DNA of 6,626 nucleotides from Devosia sp. (GCA_025352765.1 JANXSI010000377.1:1-6626); one strand, 5' to 3'. Numbered from the stretch's first letter, positions 1-6,626 are shown. Notes: generated by a model from the letters alone, not told the origin. Made by a program: numbers and translations.

Positions 1-1616
1 GCCTTGTCATGGGTGCGCTGCCCCAGCAGCCCGAGCGCCTGCCCCAGATAGTTTGTCGCCATCGCCCACTGGATCGGATCGGCCTCGCGCGTCTTGACCT
101 CGAGCGCCGCGCGATAGGCGGCAATCGCGTCGAGGACGTCGGTGATCCCCGTCCCCCGCGACGCGATGCCGTGCAGCACCAGCCCGAGATTGTACTGGGT
201 GTCGCCCCAGTCGGCGGGAAACACCTCGCGGGAGGTCGCGAGCAATGCCTGCCGGTAGGCGGCGGCCGCCTTCGTCAGCGCGTCCGCATCGCCCTTGGCG
301 TCGAGGGTCTGCCAGGTCAACCCGATGTTGAAGTTCACCCGGGTCCAGGCCGCTGGATTGGTCTGCGGCGTCACGCCGGTCAGCGCCAGGTCGTAGGCCT
401 CGATGGCGGCGCGGGAATTGTCCGAGCCGTCCTCGCGCTCGCCGAGTGTCTGCAGCGACAGGCCCAGATGCTCCTGGGCATTCTCCCACTCGACCGGGTT
501 GCCGTCGGAGGTGAAGACCTCGAGCGCCGCACGGTAGGCCCCGATCGACTCGGCGAGGCGGTCGGTTCCGTCCTGCAGGTTGGCGATCCCGTAGAGCGAC
601 AGCCCGAGATTGAACTGCGCCCGTGCCCAGTTCTCGGGCGCCCGCTCCCGCGTCCATTCGGTCATCGCCGCCTTCGACGCCTCGACCGCCGCTTCGAGCT
701 GGCCGATATCGCCATTGCGCCGGCCGAGGTCCTGGAAGATCGCCGCTAGGTTGAGTTCGGTCATCGCCCAGTTGATCGGGTCGTTCTGCCGCGTCCGCAC
801 CGTCAGCGAGGCGTTGAACGCCTCGAGCGCCATCTGCAGCGCATTGGGGTCGCCGTTGGTCTCGCCCAGCGTCGTCAGCGCCACCCCGAGATTGGACTGG
901 CCGGTGGCCCAGAGCAGCGGCACGGTTTCGGGCGTCAGCACCTCGAGCGCCTGCCGGTAGGAGCCGATCGCCTGTTGAAGCGCGCCCATATCGCCGGTCT
1001 GCTGGGCAATCGTCGCCATGACGTTGCCGCGGTTGCTCTCGCTCATCGCCCAGTCGAGCGGCACCCGGTCGCGGCTGCGCTCAAGCAGCGCATTGTCGAA
1101 CGCCGCGGCGGCCTGCTGCAGCGTCGCAAGGTCGTGGGTCATGGTGCCGAGCGAGAACAGCGCGACGCCGTAGTTGTTCTGCGCGAAGGCCCAGTCGAGC
1201 GGCGACAGGTCGCGCGTCAGTGTCCCGAGGCCCGCCTCGAAGGTCGCGATCGACTCCCTCAGGATGGCGCGGTCGGTCTTGCGCTCGCCGAGGTTTCTGA
1301 GCGTACTGGCAAGATTGACCTCGATGCTGCTCCAAAGCAGCGGATCCTGCTCGCGCGGCGTTGCCGCCAGAGCCTCGCGGAAAGCGTACGCCGCGGCTTC
1401 AAAGCGCGCCGTGTCGCCGTCGCGCTCGCCCAGCGTCGACAGCGTGCTCGCGAGATTCATCTTGGTCACGCCCCAGTCGAGCGGCGACTGGTCGCGCGGA
1501 TAGGCATCGAGTGCCGCCTGCAGTACGGCGACGCCCTGTTCGAGATGCGCGGTGTCGGTCTCGCGGCCGCCCAGCGTCATCAGTGCCCAGCCCAGATTGT
1601 TCTCGATCGACACCCA
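1..1616 (-). repeat. Tandem 47-residue (141-bp) Trp-anchored TPR-like repeats, at least 12 units
   Basis: The Trp codons (CCA on the plus strand) start at 1614, 1473, 1332, 1191, 1050, 909, 768, 627, 486, 345, 207 and 66. All intervals are 141 bp except 345 to 207, which is 138 bp because one residue is lost in the turn between the helices. Numbering Trp as 1, other recurring positions are Asn7-Leu8-Gly9, Ala11-Leu12, Leu15-Gly16, Ala28, Tyr/Phe32, Ala34, Leu36, Arg41 and Pro45. The array continues past the window start, so the copy number is a minimum. The DNA copies are diverged, so this is a protein repeat rather than a recent satellite. Confidence 0.9.
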
Positions 1617-3143
1617 GTCGGCGAGCCGGGTTTCGCGCGGCGCCAGTTGCAGCGCCTCCTGGTAGGAGATCAGCGCCTGCTTCAGCGCATCATTGTCGCC
1701 CTTGAACTCGCCGTAGGAGCGCAGCGCGTCCGCCTCGCCGCGCTTGTACTCGAGTGCCGCGTCATCGTCCCAGCGCGCCACCTGCGCATAGGCCTCGCCG
1801 AACATCTTGGCCGCCGTGTTGAACTCGAAGTTGAGCGAGGCCGTCTGGGCATGCTCGGCGAAAGTCGCGCCAATCTCGAGCCGGTCGGACTTCAGCTCCC
1901 CCTCGAGCTGGTCACGGCTCTTGGCCAACTCGCGCGCCCGGGCCGTCGCCTGCTCGCGGAAGTTGAGTGCCAAATCCATCGCACCCTCGCCCTGCGCAGC
2001 GTCCGCCAGCCCCGCCAGGCGGTTGAGGTCGGCGTCCGATTTCACGCCGCCGGGCTTCTGCTCCATGAACAGTTTGAGCTGCTGCGCGCCCTGCTGCAGC
2101 TGCTTTTCGAGATCGGTTGCGCCGCCCGAAGTATCGACGCCGAGAACCTTCAGCATGCCGTAGAGCGCGTCGAGCGGCACGCCTTCGGACTTGGCGACCG
2201 TCTCGACATAGGTGCGCGTCGCTGGCGGCGCCGAGGCGATGGTCAGCAGCAATTGCCGGCGCCCCTGGCGGATCGCCGCATCGTCGCCGCTCGCCGGCTC
2301 GACCGGTTTGCCGAAGTTCAGCACCCGTCGCAACGACGAGTTCACCCAGGGCAACTGCTTCGCCTTGGTCTTGAGGTAGACCTCTTCGCTCACCATCGTC
2401 ATCACGTCGCCGAACGAATAGCCGCCCGCCGCGAGGTGTTTCAGCAGCGCCGCCGCATAGGGCGAATTGCCCTCGCCGGGCGCCCCGTCGAGCGCCGGCT
2501 GGCCGGGGGATGCGGCAAAGCCGATGACCATGCCGAGGCTGTCTTCGGCGACGCCGGGCTTGGCCAGCGGCCGCGGTCCGCGCTCCTCGCCGAGACCGGT
2601 CTCGACCGCCGCCACGGGCGTGTCTGCTCCCGGAAGCTGGATCAGCGTTCCAGGCGGGAAGGCGTCGGTGCGGCAGGCATCGAGCAAGACGATCGTCACC
2701 GGCACGACCTTGGCCAATCCGTCGAGCAGCTCCTTGACCGGCACGAGGCTGGCGCCGGCCGTTTTGGGTGTCGAGAGGTCGGCATCGACCGGCACCAGAT
2801 AGTTCGCGCCGCCGGCCTCGATGCCATGACCCGAATAGTAGACCAGTGCCACGTCGGCATCCTTGGCCGCAGCGACGAAGTCGGCGATCGCCTCCCGGAG
2901 CTTGCTGCCGTCGCCATCGAGCACGCGCTCGACCGAAAAGCCGAGCTCGTCGAGCAGATCGTCCATCGCCCGCGCGTCGCTCTTGGGATTGGCCAGCTTG
3001 TGGAGGCCGGTATAGGCCGACTCCCCGATCACCAGCGCCACGCCGCGCAGCGGATGATCCTCTGCGGCCGCCGGGATCGACAGCGCCAAGAGGACGACCA
3101 GGACAACCCACACCCGCCGCAAGTGCCCTTCCCCGCCGCGCAT
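1..3143 (-). CDS. Secreted caspase-like (peptidase C14) protein with long 47-residue TPR-like repeat array, C-terminus outside window
   Basis: This frame is open from the ATG at 3143 to the window edge: at least 1047 residues with no in-frame stop. Residues 1-27 form a signal peptide (basic start with an Arg pair, a hydrophobic core of Val and Leu, then AAA before Glu-Asp), so export to the periplasm is inferred. Residues about 33-278 are a caspase fold: ALVIGES near the start, catalytic His106 in YYSGHG, catalytic Cys157 in LLDACR, and a p10-like end at SSLRRVLNFG (269-278). A helical linker follows to about residue 500. TPR-like repeats then begin with Trp at 510, 557, 604, 651, 698, 745, 792, 839, 886, 933, 979 and 1026. 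Cys157 is the only cysteine seen. The substrate and role are unknown. The gene is the second of an operon, a paralogue of its upstream neighbour, and starts within that gene's stop codon. The caspase-family call is firm; proteolytic activity is inferred from the motifs. Confidence 0.9.
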   Translation of the reverse strand, partial: MRGGEGHLRRVWVVLVVLLALSIPAAAEDHPLRGVALVIGESAYTGLHKLANPKSDARAMDDLLDELGFSVERVLDGDGSKLREAIADFVAAAKDADVALVYYSGHGIEAGGANYLVPVDADLSTPKTAGASLVPVKELLDGLAKVVPVTIVLLDACRTDAFPPGTLIQLPGADTPVAAVETGLGEERGPRPLAKPGVAEDSLGMVIGFAASPGQPALDGAPGEGNSPYAAALLKHLAAGGYSFGDVMTMVSEEVYLKTKAKQLPWVNSSLRRVLNFGKPVEPASGDDAAIRQGRRQLLLTIASAPPATRTYVETVAKSEGVPLDALYGMLKVLGVDTSGGATDLEKQLQQGAQQLKLFMEQKPGGVKSDADLNRLAGLADAAQGEGAMDLALNFREQATARARELAKSRDQLEGELKSDRLEIGATFAEHAQTASLNFEFNTAAKMFGEAYAQVARWDDDAALEYKRGEADALRSYGEFKGDNDALKQALISYQEALQLAPRETRLADWVSIENNLGWALMTLGGRETDTAHLEQGVAVLQAALDAYPRDQSPLDWGVTKMNLASTLSTLGERDGDTARFEAAAYAFREALAATPREQDPLLWSSIEVNLASTLRNLGERKTDRAILRESIATFEAGLGTLTRDLSPLDWAFAQNNYGVALFSLGTMTHDLATLQQAAAAFDNALLERSRDRVPLDWAMSESNRGNVMATIAQQTGDMGALQQAIGSYRQALEVLTPETVPLLWATGQSNLGVALTTLGETNGDPNALQMALEAFNASLTVRTRQNDPINWAMTELNLAAIFQDLGRRNGDIGQLEAAVEASKAAMTEWTRERAPENWARAQFNLGLSLYGIANLQDGTDRLAESIGAYRAALEVFTSDGNPVEWENAQEHLGLSLQTLGEREDGSDNSRAAIEAYDLALTGVTPQTNPAAWTRVNFNIGLTWQTLDAKGDADALTKAAAAYRQALLATSREVFPADWGDTQYNLGLVLHGIASRGTGITDVLDAIAAYRAALEVKTREADPIQWAMATNYLGQALGLLGQRTHDK

Positions 3144-5683
3144 CACTTCGCTCCCAGCCGCTTGTCGATGTCGTCGACCTTGCCGCCGAAATAACTCGCA
3201 TAGTCATCGCCCAGTGCGCCATAGACCTCGAGGGCCGCCGCATAGGCGTCGCGCGCCAATTCGAGGTCGCTGCGCGCACCGGTCTTGTCCGCCCGCAGCA
3301 GGGCCGCGATCCCCAGCACCGCCTCGGTCTGCGCCCACTCGAGCGGGCTCTCTTCGCGGGTAAAAGCGGTCAGTGCGCTCTGGTAGTCGGCAATCGCCCG
3401 ATCGATCCAGTCGAGGTCGCCCAGCATCTCGCCGAGCTGCTTTTTGGCGAGGCCACGGTTGCGCATCGTCATTCCCCAGTCGAGCGGCGAGCGCTCCCGG
3501 GTCCGCTCCAGCACCGACTGGTCGAACGCCTCGATGGCGGCCGTCATGTCGTCGGAGGAGAGCGTGAGCACACCGCGGCTCGCCAGCGCCCCCGCCAGAT
3601 TGTCCTCGGTCGCGGCCCAGTCGAGCGGCACTTTTTCGCGCGTCCGCTCCTCGAGCGCGGCGCGGAACGCCTCGATTGCGTCGTCGAGCGTTTGGGCCGC
3701 GGACTGGTTCTCGCCGAGGCGCGCCAACGCGATGCCCAGATTGTTTTCCGCCGTCGCCCAGTCGAGCGGCGTGCGCTCCCGGGTCAGCGCCTCGAGCGCC
3801 GCACGGTGCGCCTCGGCGGCGTCGCCATAGAGCGAAGCGTCGCCGACGCGGTCGCCCAGCAGCTGCAGCACGTTGCCGTAATTGCTCTGCATCCTGGCCC
3901 AGTCGAGTGGCTGGTCGGCGTGCTTCATCGCCTTCAGCGCGGCGGCAAAGGCGTCGCTGGCGCCATAGAGCGAGTCCGGGCCCGCCTCGCGGCGACCCAG
4001 CGCCGTCAGCGCCACCCCGATATTGCCCTTGGTCCGGGCCCATTCGGCTGGCGCCGTCTTGCGGCTCCGCGTCTTCAGCGCATCCTCGTACGCCGTGACC
4101 GCCTGCCGCAGCAGATCGCCGTCGCTCTGCCGCTCACCGAGCGCTTCGAGCACATTGCCGAGGTCGTTGCGCACGCTGCCCCATTGCGAGCCGCCTTCGG
4201 CGAGCCCCGAGGCGATTTCGAACGCCGCGATAGCGGCCTCGAGCGCCGCATTGTCACCCTTGTAGCGGCCCTGGTCATAGAGGGCGTTGGCCTCGTCCCA
4301 CTTGTACCGCAGGGCGAGCCCCGCATCCCATTTTTCGACCTGTGCGAACGCCTTCCCCGACATCTCGGCGGCGGTGGCGAAATCGAAATTGAGCGTGGCG
4401 GTCCGGGCGTGCTCGGCATAGGTCGTGCCGATCTGCAGCCGGTCCTGCTTGATGTCGGCTTCGGCCACATCGACGTTGGCGGAGAGCGTGTCCGCCCGCG
4501 CCGACGCTTCGGCCCGATAGGTCAGAGCCAGGTCGATGGCGCCTTCCGCCTGCGCGGTTTCCGCAAGGCCCGCGAGCCGCTGCAACTCGGCGTCCGATTT
4601 TGCCGCGCCGGGCTTTTGCGCCATGAACTGCTTGAGCTGCCGCGCCCCGTCGAGCAGTTGGGCTTCGAGCTGGCTCGGGTTCGACGTGTCGACGCCCAGT
4701 ACCTTCAGCATGCCGTAGAGGGCGTCGAGCGGCACGTTCTCGGACTGGGCGATGGTCTCGACATATTTGCGGGTCGCCTCGGGCGCCGCGGCAATGGTCA
4801 GCAGCAGCCTCCGCCGACCCTCGCGGATCGCGGCTGCATCCTGGTCCTGCGGCTCGACCGGTGTGCCAAAGCTCAGCACGCGGCGCAGCGACGAATTGGT
4901 CCAGGGCAGTTGCTGCGCCTTGGTCTTGAGGTAGACCTCCTCGCTCACCAGCGTCATCAAATCACCAACCGAATAGCCGCCGGCGGCGAAATGCTTGAGC
5001 AGCGCCGCCGCATAGGGCGAGTTGCCGCCCGGATCGCCATCAAGCGCCGGCTCGCCGGGAGAGGCGGCGAAGCCGATGACCATCCCGAGACTGTCGGGCG
5101 GGACGTCGGGTTTTGCCACCGGGGTCGGCCCGCGCAGCGCCTCGAGTCCGGCGGGTTCCACGGGGACGGCCTCGCTCGTGCCAGGCAGTGTCACCAATTG
5201 CCCGGCGGGGAACGAGTTGGTGCGGCAGGCATCGAGCAGCACGATCGTCGCCGGCACCGTCCGGGCGAGCGCCTCGAGCAGGTCGGACACCGCCACTAGG
5301 CTCTGGCCGGCGCTCTCGGGCGAGGTCAGGTCGGCGTCGACCGGCACGATGAAATCGCTGCCGCCCGCCTCTATCCCGTGGCCGGAATAATAGACCAGCG
5401 CCACGTCGGCATCCTTGGCCTCGTCGACGAAGTCGGCGATCGCCTGCCGGAGTTTCTTGGCATCGCCATCGAGCACCCGGTCGACGGAAAACCCCAGCGC
5501 ATCGAGCATATCGTCCATGGCGCGGGCATCGCGCTTGGGATTGTCGAGCTTGCGGATGCTTGAATAGTCGCTCTCGCCGATCACGAGCGCGACGCCCCGG
5601 AGCGGTTGCTCGGCGAACGCCGGCGGCGGCGACAGCGCCGTGGCGAGCAGCAGCGCCAGCGCAAAATACCTTGATTTCAGCAT
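3143..5683 (-). CDS. Secreted caspase-like (peptidase C14) protein with seven 47-residue TPR-like repeats
   Basis: This is a complete gene of 846 residues. The start at 5683 was chosen because it gives a textbook signal peptide (Lys and Arg in the first five residues, a hydrophobic core, cleavage expected after PAFA at residue 24) and has a purine-rich ribosome site. An in-frame ATG at 5779 would bury that signal under 32 extra residues. Residues about 28-273 are the caspase fold with catalytic His102 (YYSGHG) and Cys152 (LLDACR), the only cysteine in the protein. Residues about 285-500 are a helical linker that includes a TPR-like hairpin around 420-490. Seven TPR-like repeats follow, with Trp at 501, 548, 595, 642, 689, 736 and 783, exactly 47 apart, and the protein ends KRLGAK. 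Family knowledge: bacterial C14 proteins cut after Arg/Lys or Asp depending on subgroup; which applies here cannot be read from the sequence. It is the first gene of the operon. Periplasmic location is inferred. Confidence 0.93.
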   Translation of the reverse strand: MLKSRYFALALLLATALSPPPAFAEQPLRGVALVIGESDYSSIRKLDNPKRDARAMDDMLDALGFSVDRVLDGDAKKLRQAIADFVDEAKDADVALVYYSGHGIEAGGSDFIVPVDADLTSPESAGQSLVAVSDLLEALARTVPATIVLLDACRTNSFPAGQLVTLPGTSEAVPVEPAGLEALRGPTPVAKPDVPPDSLGMVIGFAASPGEPALDGDPGGNSPYAAALLKHFAAGGYSVGDLMTLVSEEVYLKTKAQQLPWTNSSLRRVLSFGTPVEPQDQDAAAIREGRRRLLLTIAAAPEATRKYVETIAQSENVPLDALYGMLKVLGVDTSNPSQLEAQLLDGARQLKQFMAQKPGAAKSDAELQRLAGLAETAQAEGAIDLALTYRAEASARADTLSANVDVAEADIKQDRLQIGTTYAEHARTATLNFDFATAAEMSGKAFAQVEKWDAGLALRYKWDEANALYDQGRYKGDNAALEAAIAAFEIASGLAEGGSQWGSVRNDLGNVLEALGERQSDGDLLRQAVTAYEDALKTRSRKTAPAEWARTKGNIGVALTALGRREAGPDSLYGASDAFAAALKAMKHADQPLDWARMQSNYGNVLQLLGDRVGDASLYGDAAEAHRAALEALTRERTPLDWATAENNLGIALARLGENQSAAQTLDDAIEAFRAALEERTREKVPLDWAATEDNLAGALASRGVLTLSSDDMTAAIEAFDQSVLERTRERSPLDWGMTMRNRGLAKKQLGEMLGDLDWIDRAIADYQSALTAFTREESPLEWAQTEAVLGIAALLRADKTGARSDLELARDAYAAALEVYGALGDDYASYFGGKVDDIDKRLGAK
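3151..3155 (-). promoter_or_regulatory. Ribosome binding site of the downstream caspase-like gene
   Basis: The minus strand reads GGGAG, then seven bases (CGAAGTG), then the ATG at 3143. The site lies inside the last codons of the upstream gene. Together with the TGATG stop-start overlap, it supports 3143 as the true start and suggests translational coupling. Confidence 0.7.
3197..4183 (-). repeat. Tandem 47-residue Trp-anchored TPR-like repeats, seven units
   Basis: Seven units each open with Trp (residues 501, 548, 595, 642, 689, 736 and 783 of the upstream caspase-like protein), spaced exactly 47 residues apart. The last unit is degenerate and runs into the C-terminal tail. The best-formed unit is 642-688: an A-type helix with NNLGIAL, an acidic turn, a B-type helix with AFRAAL, then an extended TREKVPLD linker. 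Canonical TPR units are 34 residues, so this form carries a 10-13 residue longer connection. The likely role is a superhelical scaffold for partner or substrate binding, by analogy with TPR proteins. Confidence 0.9.
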
Positions 5684-5837
5684 CGTCTCATCCAGCAATG
5701 CCCCCGAGTCTATGACGCCGGCCGGGCGGGACGCCTTGGCCGGACCCTGCCCCGCTCCGTCTGACCCCACGATGAACAATGCAGCCTTTGCGCATGGGCC
5801 TCAAATCCGCCTGCCCCCGACCTTACGTATAGCCAAC
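5684..5837. promoter_or_regulatory. Divergent intergenic region between caspase-like operon and P450 gene
   Basis: These 154 bases separate two divergent start codons, so they should contain the promoters for both directions. I could not identify a convincing -35/-10 pair for the minus-strand operon. On the plus strand TATAGC at 5828-5833 sits just before the P450 ATG and could be a -10 element of a leaderless transcript, but no -35 match is found at the usual distance. A short inverted repeat (CCGGCC at 5718-5723, GGCCGG at 5738-5743) is also present and may be chance in GC-rich DNA. The promoter role is inferred from layout alone. Confidence 0.35.
5687..5693 (-). promoter_or_regulatory. Probable ribosome binding site of the upstream caspase-like gene
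   Basis: The minus strand reads GGATGAG, then ACG, then the ATG at 5683. The GGA core is seven bases from the start codon. It is a modest match to Shine-Dalgarno, but it supports the signal-peptide start over the ATG at 5779. Confidence 0.5.
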
Positions 5838-6626
5838 ATGAACTTCCACGCCCCCGCCCCCGTCCCGCATACCAAACCGCTCGGCGCCCTCGGCTTCGTG
5901 CTGACCATGGCGCGCAACCCGCTCGCCATCTGGGCGGAGGCGGCGTTCACCGAGCCGGTGATCCGGGCGGAGTGGCTGGGCAATCCCACCATCATCGTCT
6001 CCGACCCGGCCGCGATCCGGCACGTGATGGTCGACAATTCCAGGAACTACGTGATGCAACCGCTGCGGCAGCGCATCCTGCGGCCCATCTTCCGCGACGG
6101 GCTGCTGACGGCCGAGGGCGAGCTGTGGCGCCGGACCCGCCGGGCGATGGCCCCGGTGTTCGCGCCGCGCAACACGCAGGGGCTGGCACCGGCGATGCTG
6201 AAGAGCTCCGCCGACTTCGCCGCGGGCCTGGCCGCCCACACGGGCGAGACCGTCGATATCGCCGAGCAGATGACACTGCTCACCTTCGACATCTTGCAGA
6301 CGACGCTGTTTACCGGCGACATCGCGGGCGACCCGCAGGAGTTCGCTACGGCCGTCGCGGCGCTGCTGCGCACCATGGGGCGGATCGATCCCATGGACGT
6401 CCTCGACGCACCAGCGTTCGTGCCGCGCTGGACGCGGCTCTTCGGGCAGCGCTCGTTGGGCTATTTCCGCACCCTGATCGCGCAAACCATCGAGCGGCGC
6501 GAGGCGGTGCTGAGGGCCGATCCGGCGGCGGCGCCGCGCGATCTCCTCACCCTCCTGCTCGAGGCCGATGGCCTGAGCCGCAGCGAGATCGAGGACAACA
6601 TCATCACCTTCATCGGCGCCGGGCAC
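5838..6626 (+). CDS. Cytochrome P450, N-terminal part (C-terminus outside window)
   Basis: The frame is open from 5838 to the last base and gives 263 residues, roughly the first 55-60% of a usual 400-460 residue bacterial P450. The N-terminus (MNFHAPAPVP, then KPLG) has no membrane anchor, so a soluble cytosolic enzyme is expected. Helix C shows the heme-propionate motif Trp97-x-x-x-Arg101 within LWRRTRRAMAPVF. The segment ends at FIGAGH (258-263), which is the start of the helix I oxygen-activation motif, normally followed by Glu/Asp-Thr-Thr. The ExxR motif and the heme-binding cysteine loop lie beyond the edge, so activity cannot be judged. Family knowledge: such enzymes mono-oxygenate small molecules using electrons from a ferredoxin or similar partner; no partner is visible. 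No Shine-Dalgarno is seen at this start. An in-frame ATG at 5772 would add 22 residues and also lacks one. The gene diverges from the caspase-like operon, and its substrate is unknown. Confidence 0.93.
   Translation, partial: MNFHAPAPVPHTKPLGALGFVLTMARNPLAIWAEAAFTEPVIRAEWLGNPTIIVSDPAAIRHVMVDNSRNYVMQPLRQRILRPIFRDGLLTAEGELWRRTRRAMAPVFAPRNTQGLAPAMLKSSADFAAGLAAHTGETVDIAEQMTLLTFDILQTTLFTGDIAGDPQEFATAVAALLRTMGRIDPMDVLDAPAFVPRWTRLFGQRSLGYFRTLIAQTIERREAVLRADPAAAPRDLLTLLLEADGLSRSEIEDNIITFIGAGH

Noticed and set aside
1..1616. 141-bp DNA periodicity as a possible CRISPR or satellite array
   Set aside because: The period is a whole number of codons, the copies are diverged at the DNA level, and the conserved positions track amino acids (Trp, Asn-Leu-Gly, Ala, Pro). 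It is a protein-repeat signature.
975..3194. Long plus-strand open frame of 739 codons
   Set aside because: It lies antisense to the downstream caspase-like gene and its translation is Arg-, Ala- and Gly-rich with no recognisable domain. The opposite strand has a signal peptide, catalytic motifs and phased repeats. Such frames are expected opposite high-GC genes.
1912..3279. Minus-strand open frame of 455 codons in another frame
   Set aside because: It overlaps the start of the downstream caspase-like gene in a different frame and yields Arg/Gly-rich text. The frame starting at 3143 carries the motifs and stays open to the window edge.
2768..5299. Long plus-strand open frame of 843 codons
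   Set aside because: It is antisense across both caspase-like genes, with low-complexity Arg/Pro-rich translation at its start and periodic text that mirrors the repeat array on the other strand. It is a shadow frame.
5718..5743. Inverted repeat CCGGCC / GGCCGG in the intergenic region as an operator or terminator
   Set aside because: The stem is only 6 bp with a 14-base loop and no T-run in GC-rich DNA, so chance occurrence is likely. It is mentioned only in the intergenic entry.
5684..5779. Upstream ATG at 5779 as the start of the first caspase-like gene
   Set aside because: It would place 32 Gly/Ala-rich residues in front of a well-formed signal peptide, and the later ATG at 5683 has a better ribosome site.
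5823..6626. Minus-strand open frame of 267 codons opposite the P450
   Set aside because: The plus-strand frame encodes a clear P450 with its helix C and helix I motifs; the antisense frame is composition-driven.

Overview
The window is GC-rich DNA with dense coding and long spurious open frames on the opposite strands. The protein style and codon use suggest a high-GC alphaproteobacterium, probably of the Hyphomicrobiales (Rhizobiales). This is inference, because no marker gene is present. Three real protein genes occupy almost all of it, and two of them run off the ends of the window.

Positions 1-5683 on the minus strand hold a two-gene operon of paralogous secreted caspase-fold (peptidase C14 type) proteins. 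The upstream gene (5683 to 3143, 846 residues) is complete. The downstream gene (3143 to beyond position 1, at least 1047 residues) starts inside the stop codon of the first, as TGATG, so translation is probably coupled. Each protein has an N-terminal signal peptide, a caspase-like domain with the His (SGHG) and Cys (DACR) catalytic motifs, a helical linker that is conserved between the two, and a C-terminal array of 47-residue TPR-like repeats. A tryptophan opens each repeat at almost exact 47-residue spacing. The upstream protein has 7 such units and the downstream one at least 12. The only cysteine in either visible protein is the catalytic one, which fits a life in the oxidising periplasm.

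Positions 5684-5837 are a short intergenic region between divergent genes. It presumably carries the operon promoter and the promoter of the next gene, but no convincing sigma-70 boxes or operator can be named. Positions 5838-6626 on the plus strand hold the first 263 residues of a cytochrome P450, cut by the window edge at the start of the helix I oxygen-activation motif. Nothing in the sequence ties the P450 to the caspase-like pair except adjacency.

The most interesting content is the tandem pair: a duplicated, apparently exported and catalytically intact caspase-repeat protein in which the protease part is well conserved and the repeat array differs greatly in length. This looks like one protease module coupled to two recognition scaffolds. 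No RNA gene, CRISPR array, insertion sequence or clear terminator was seen.
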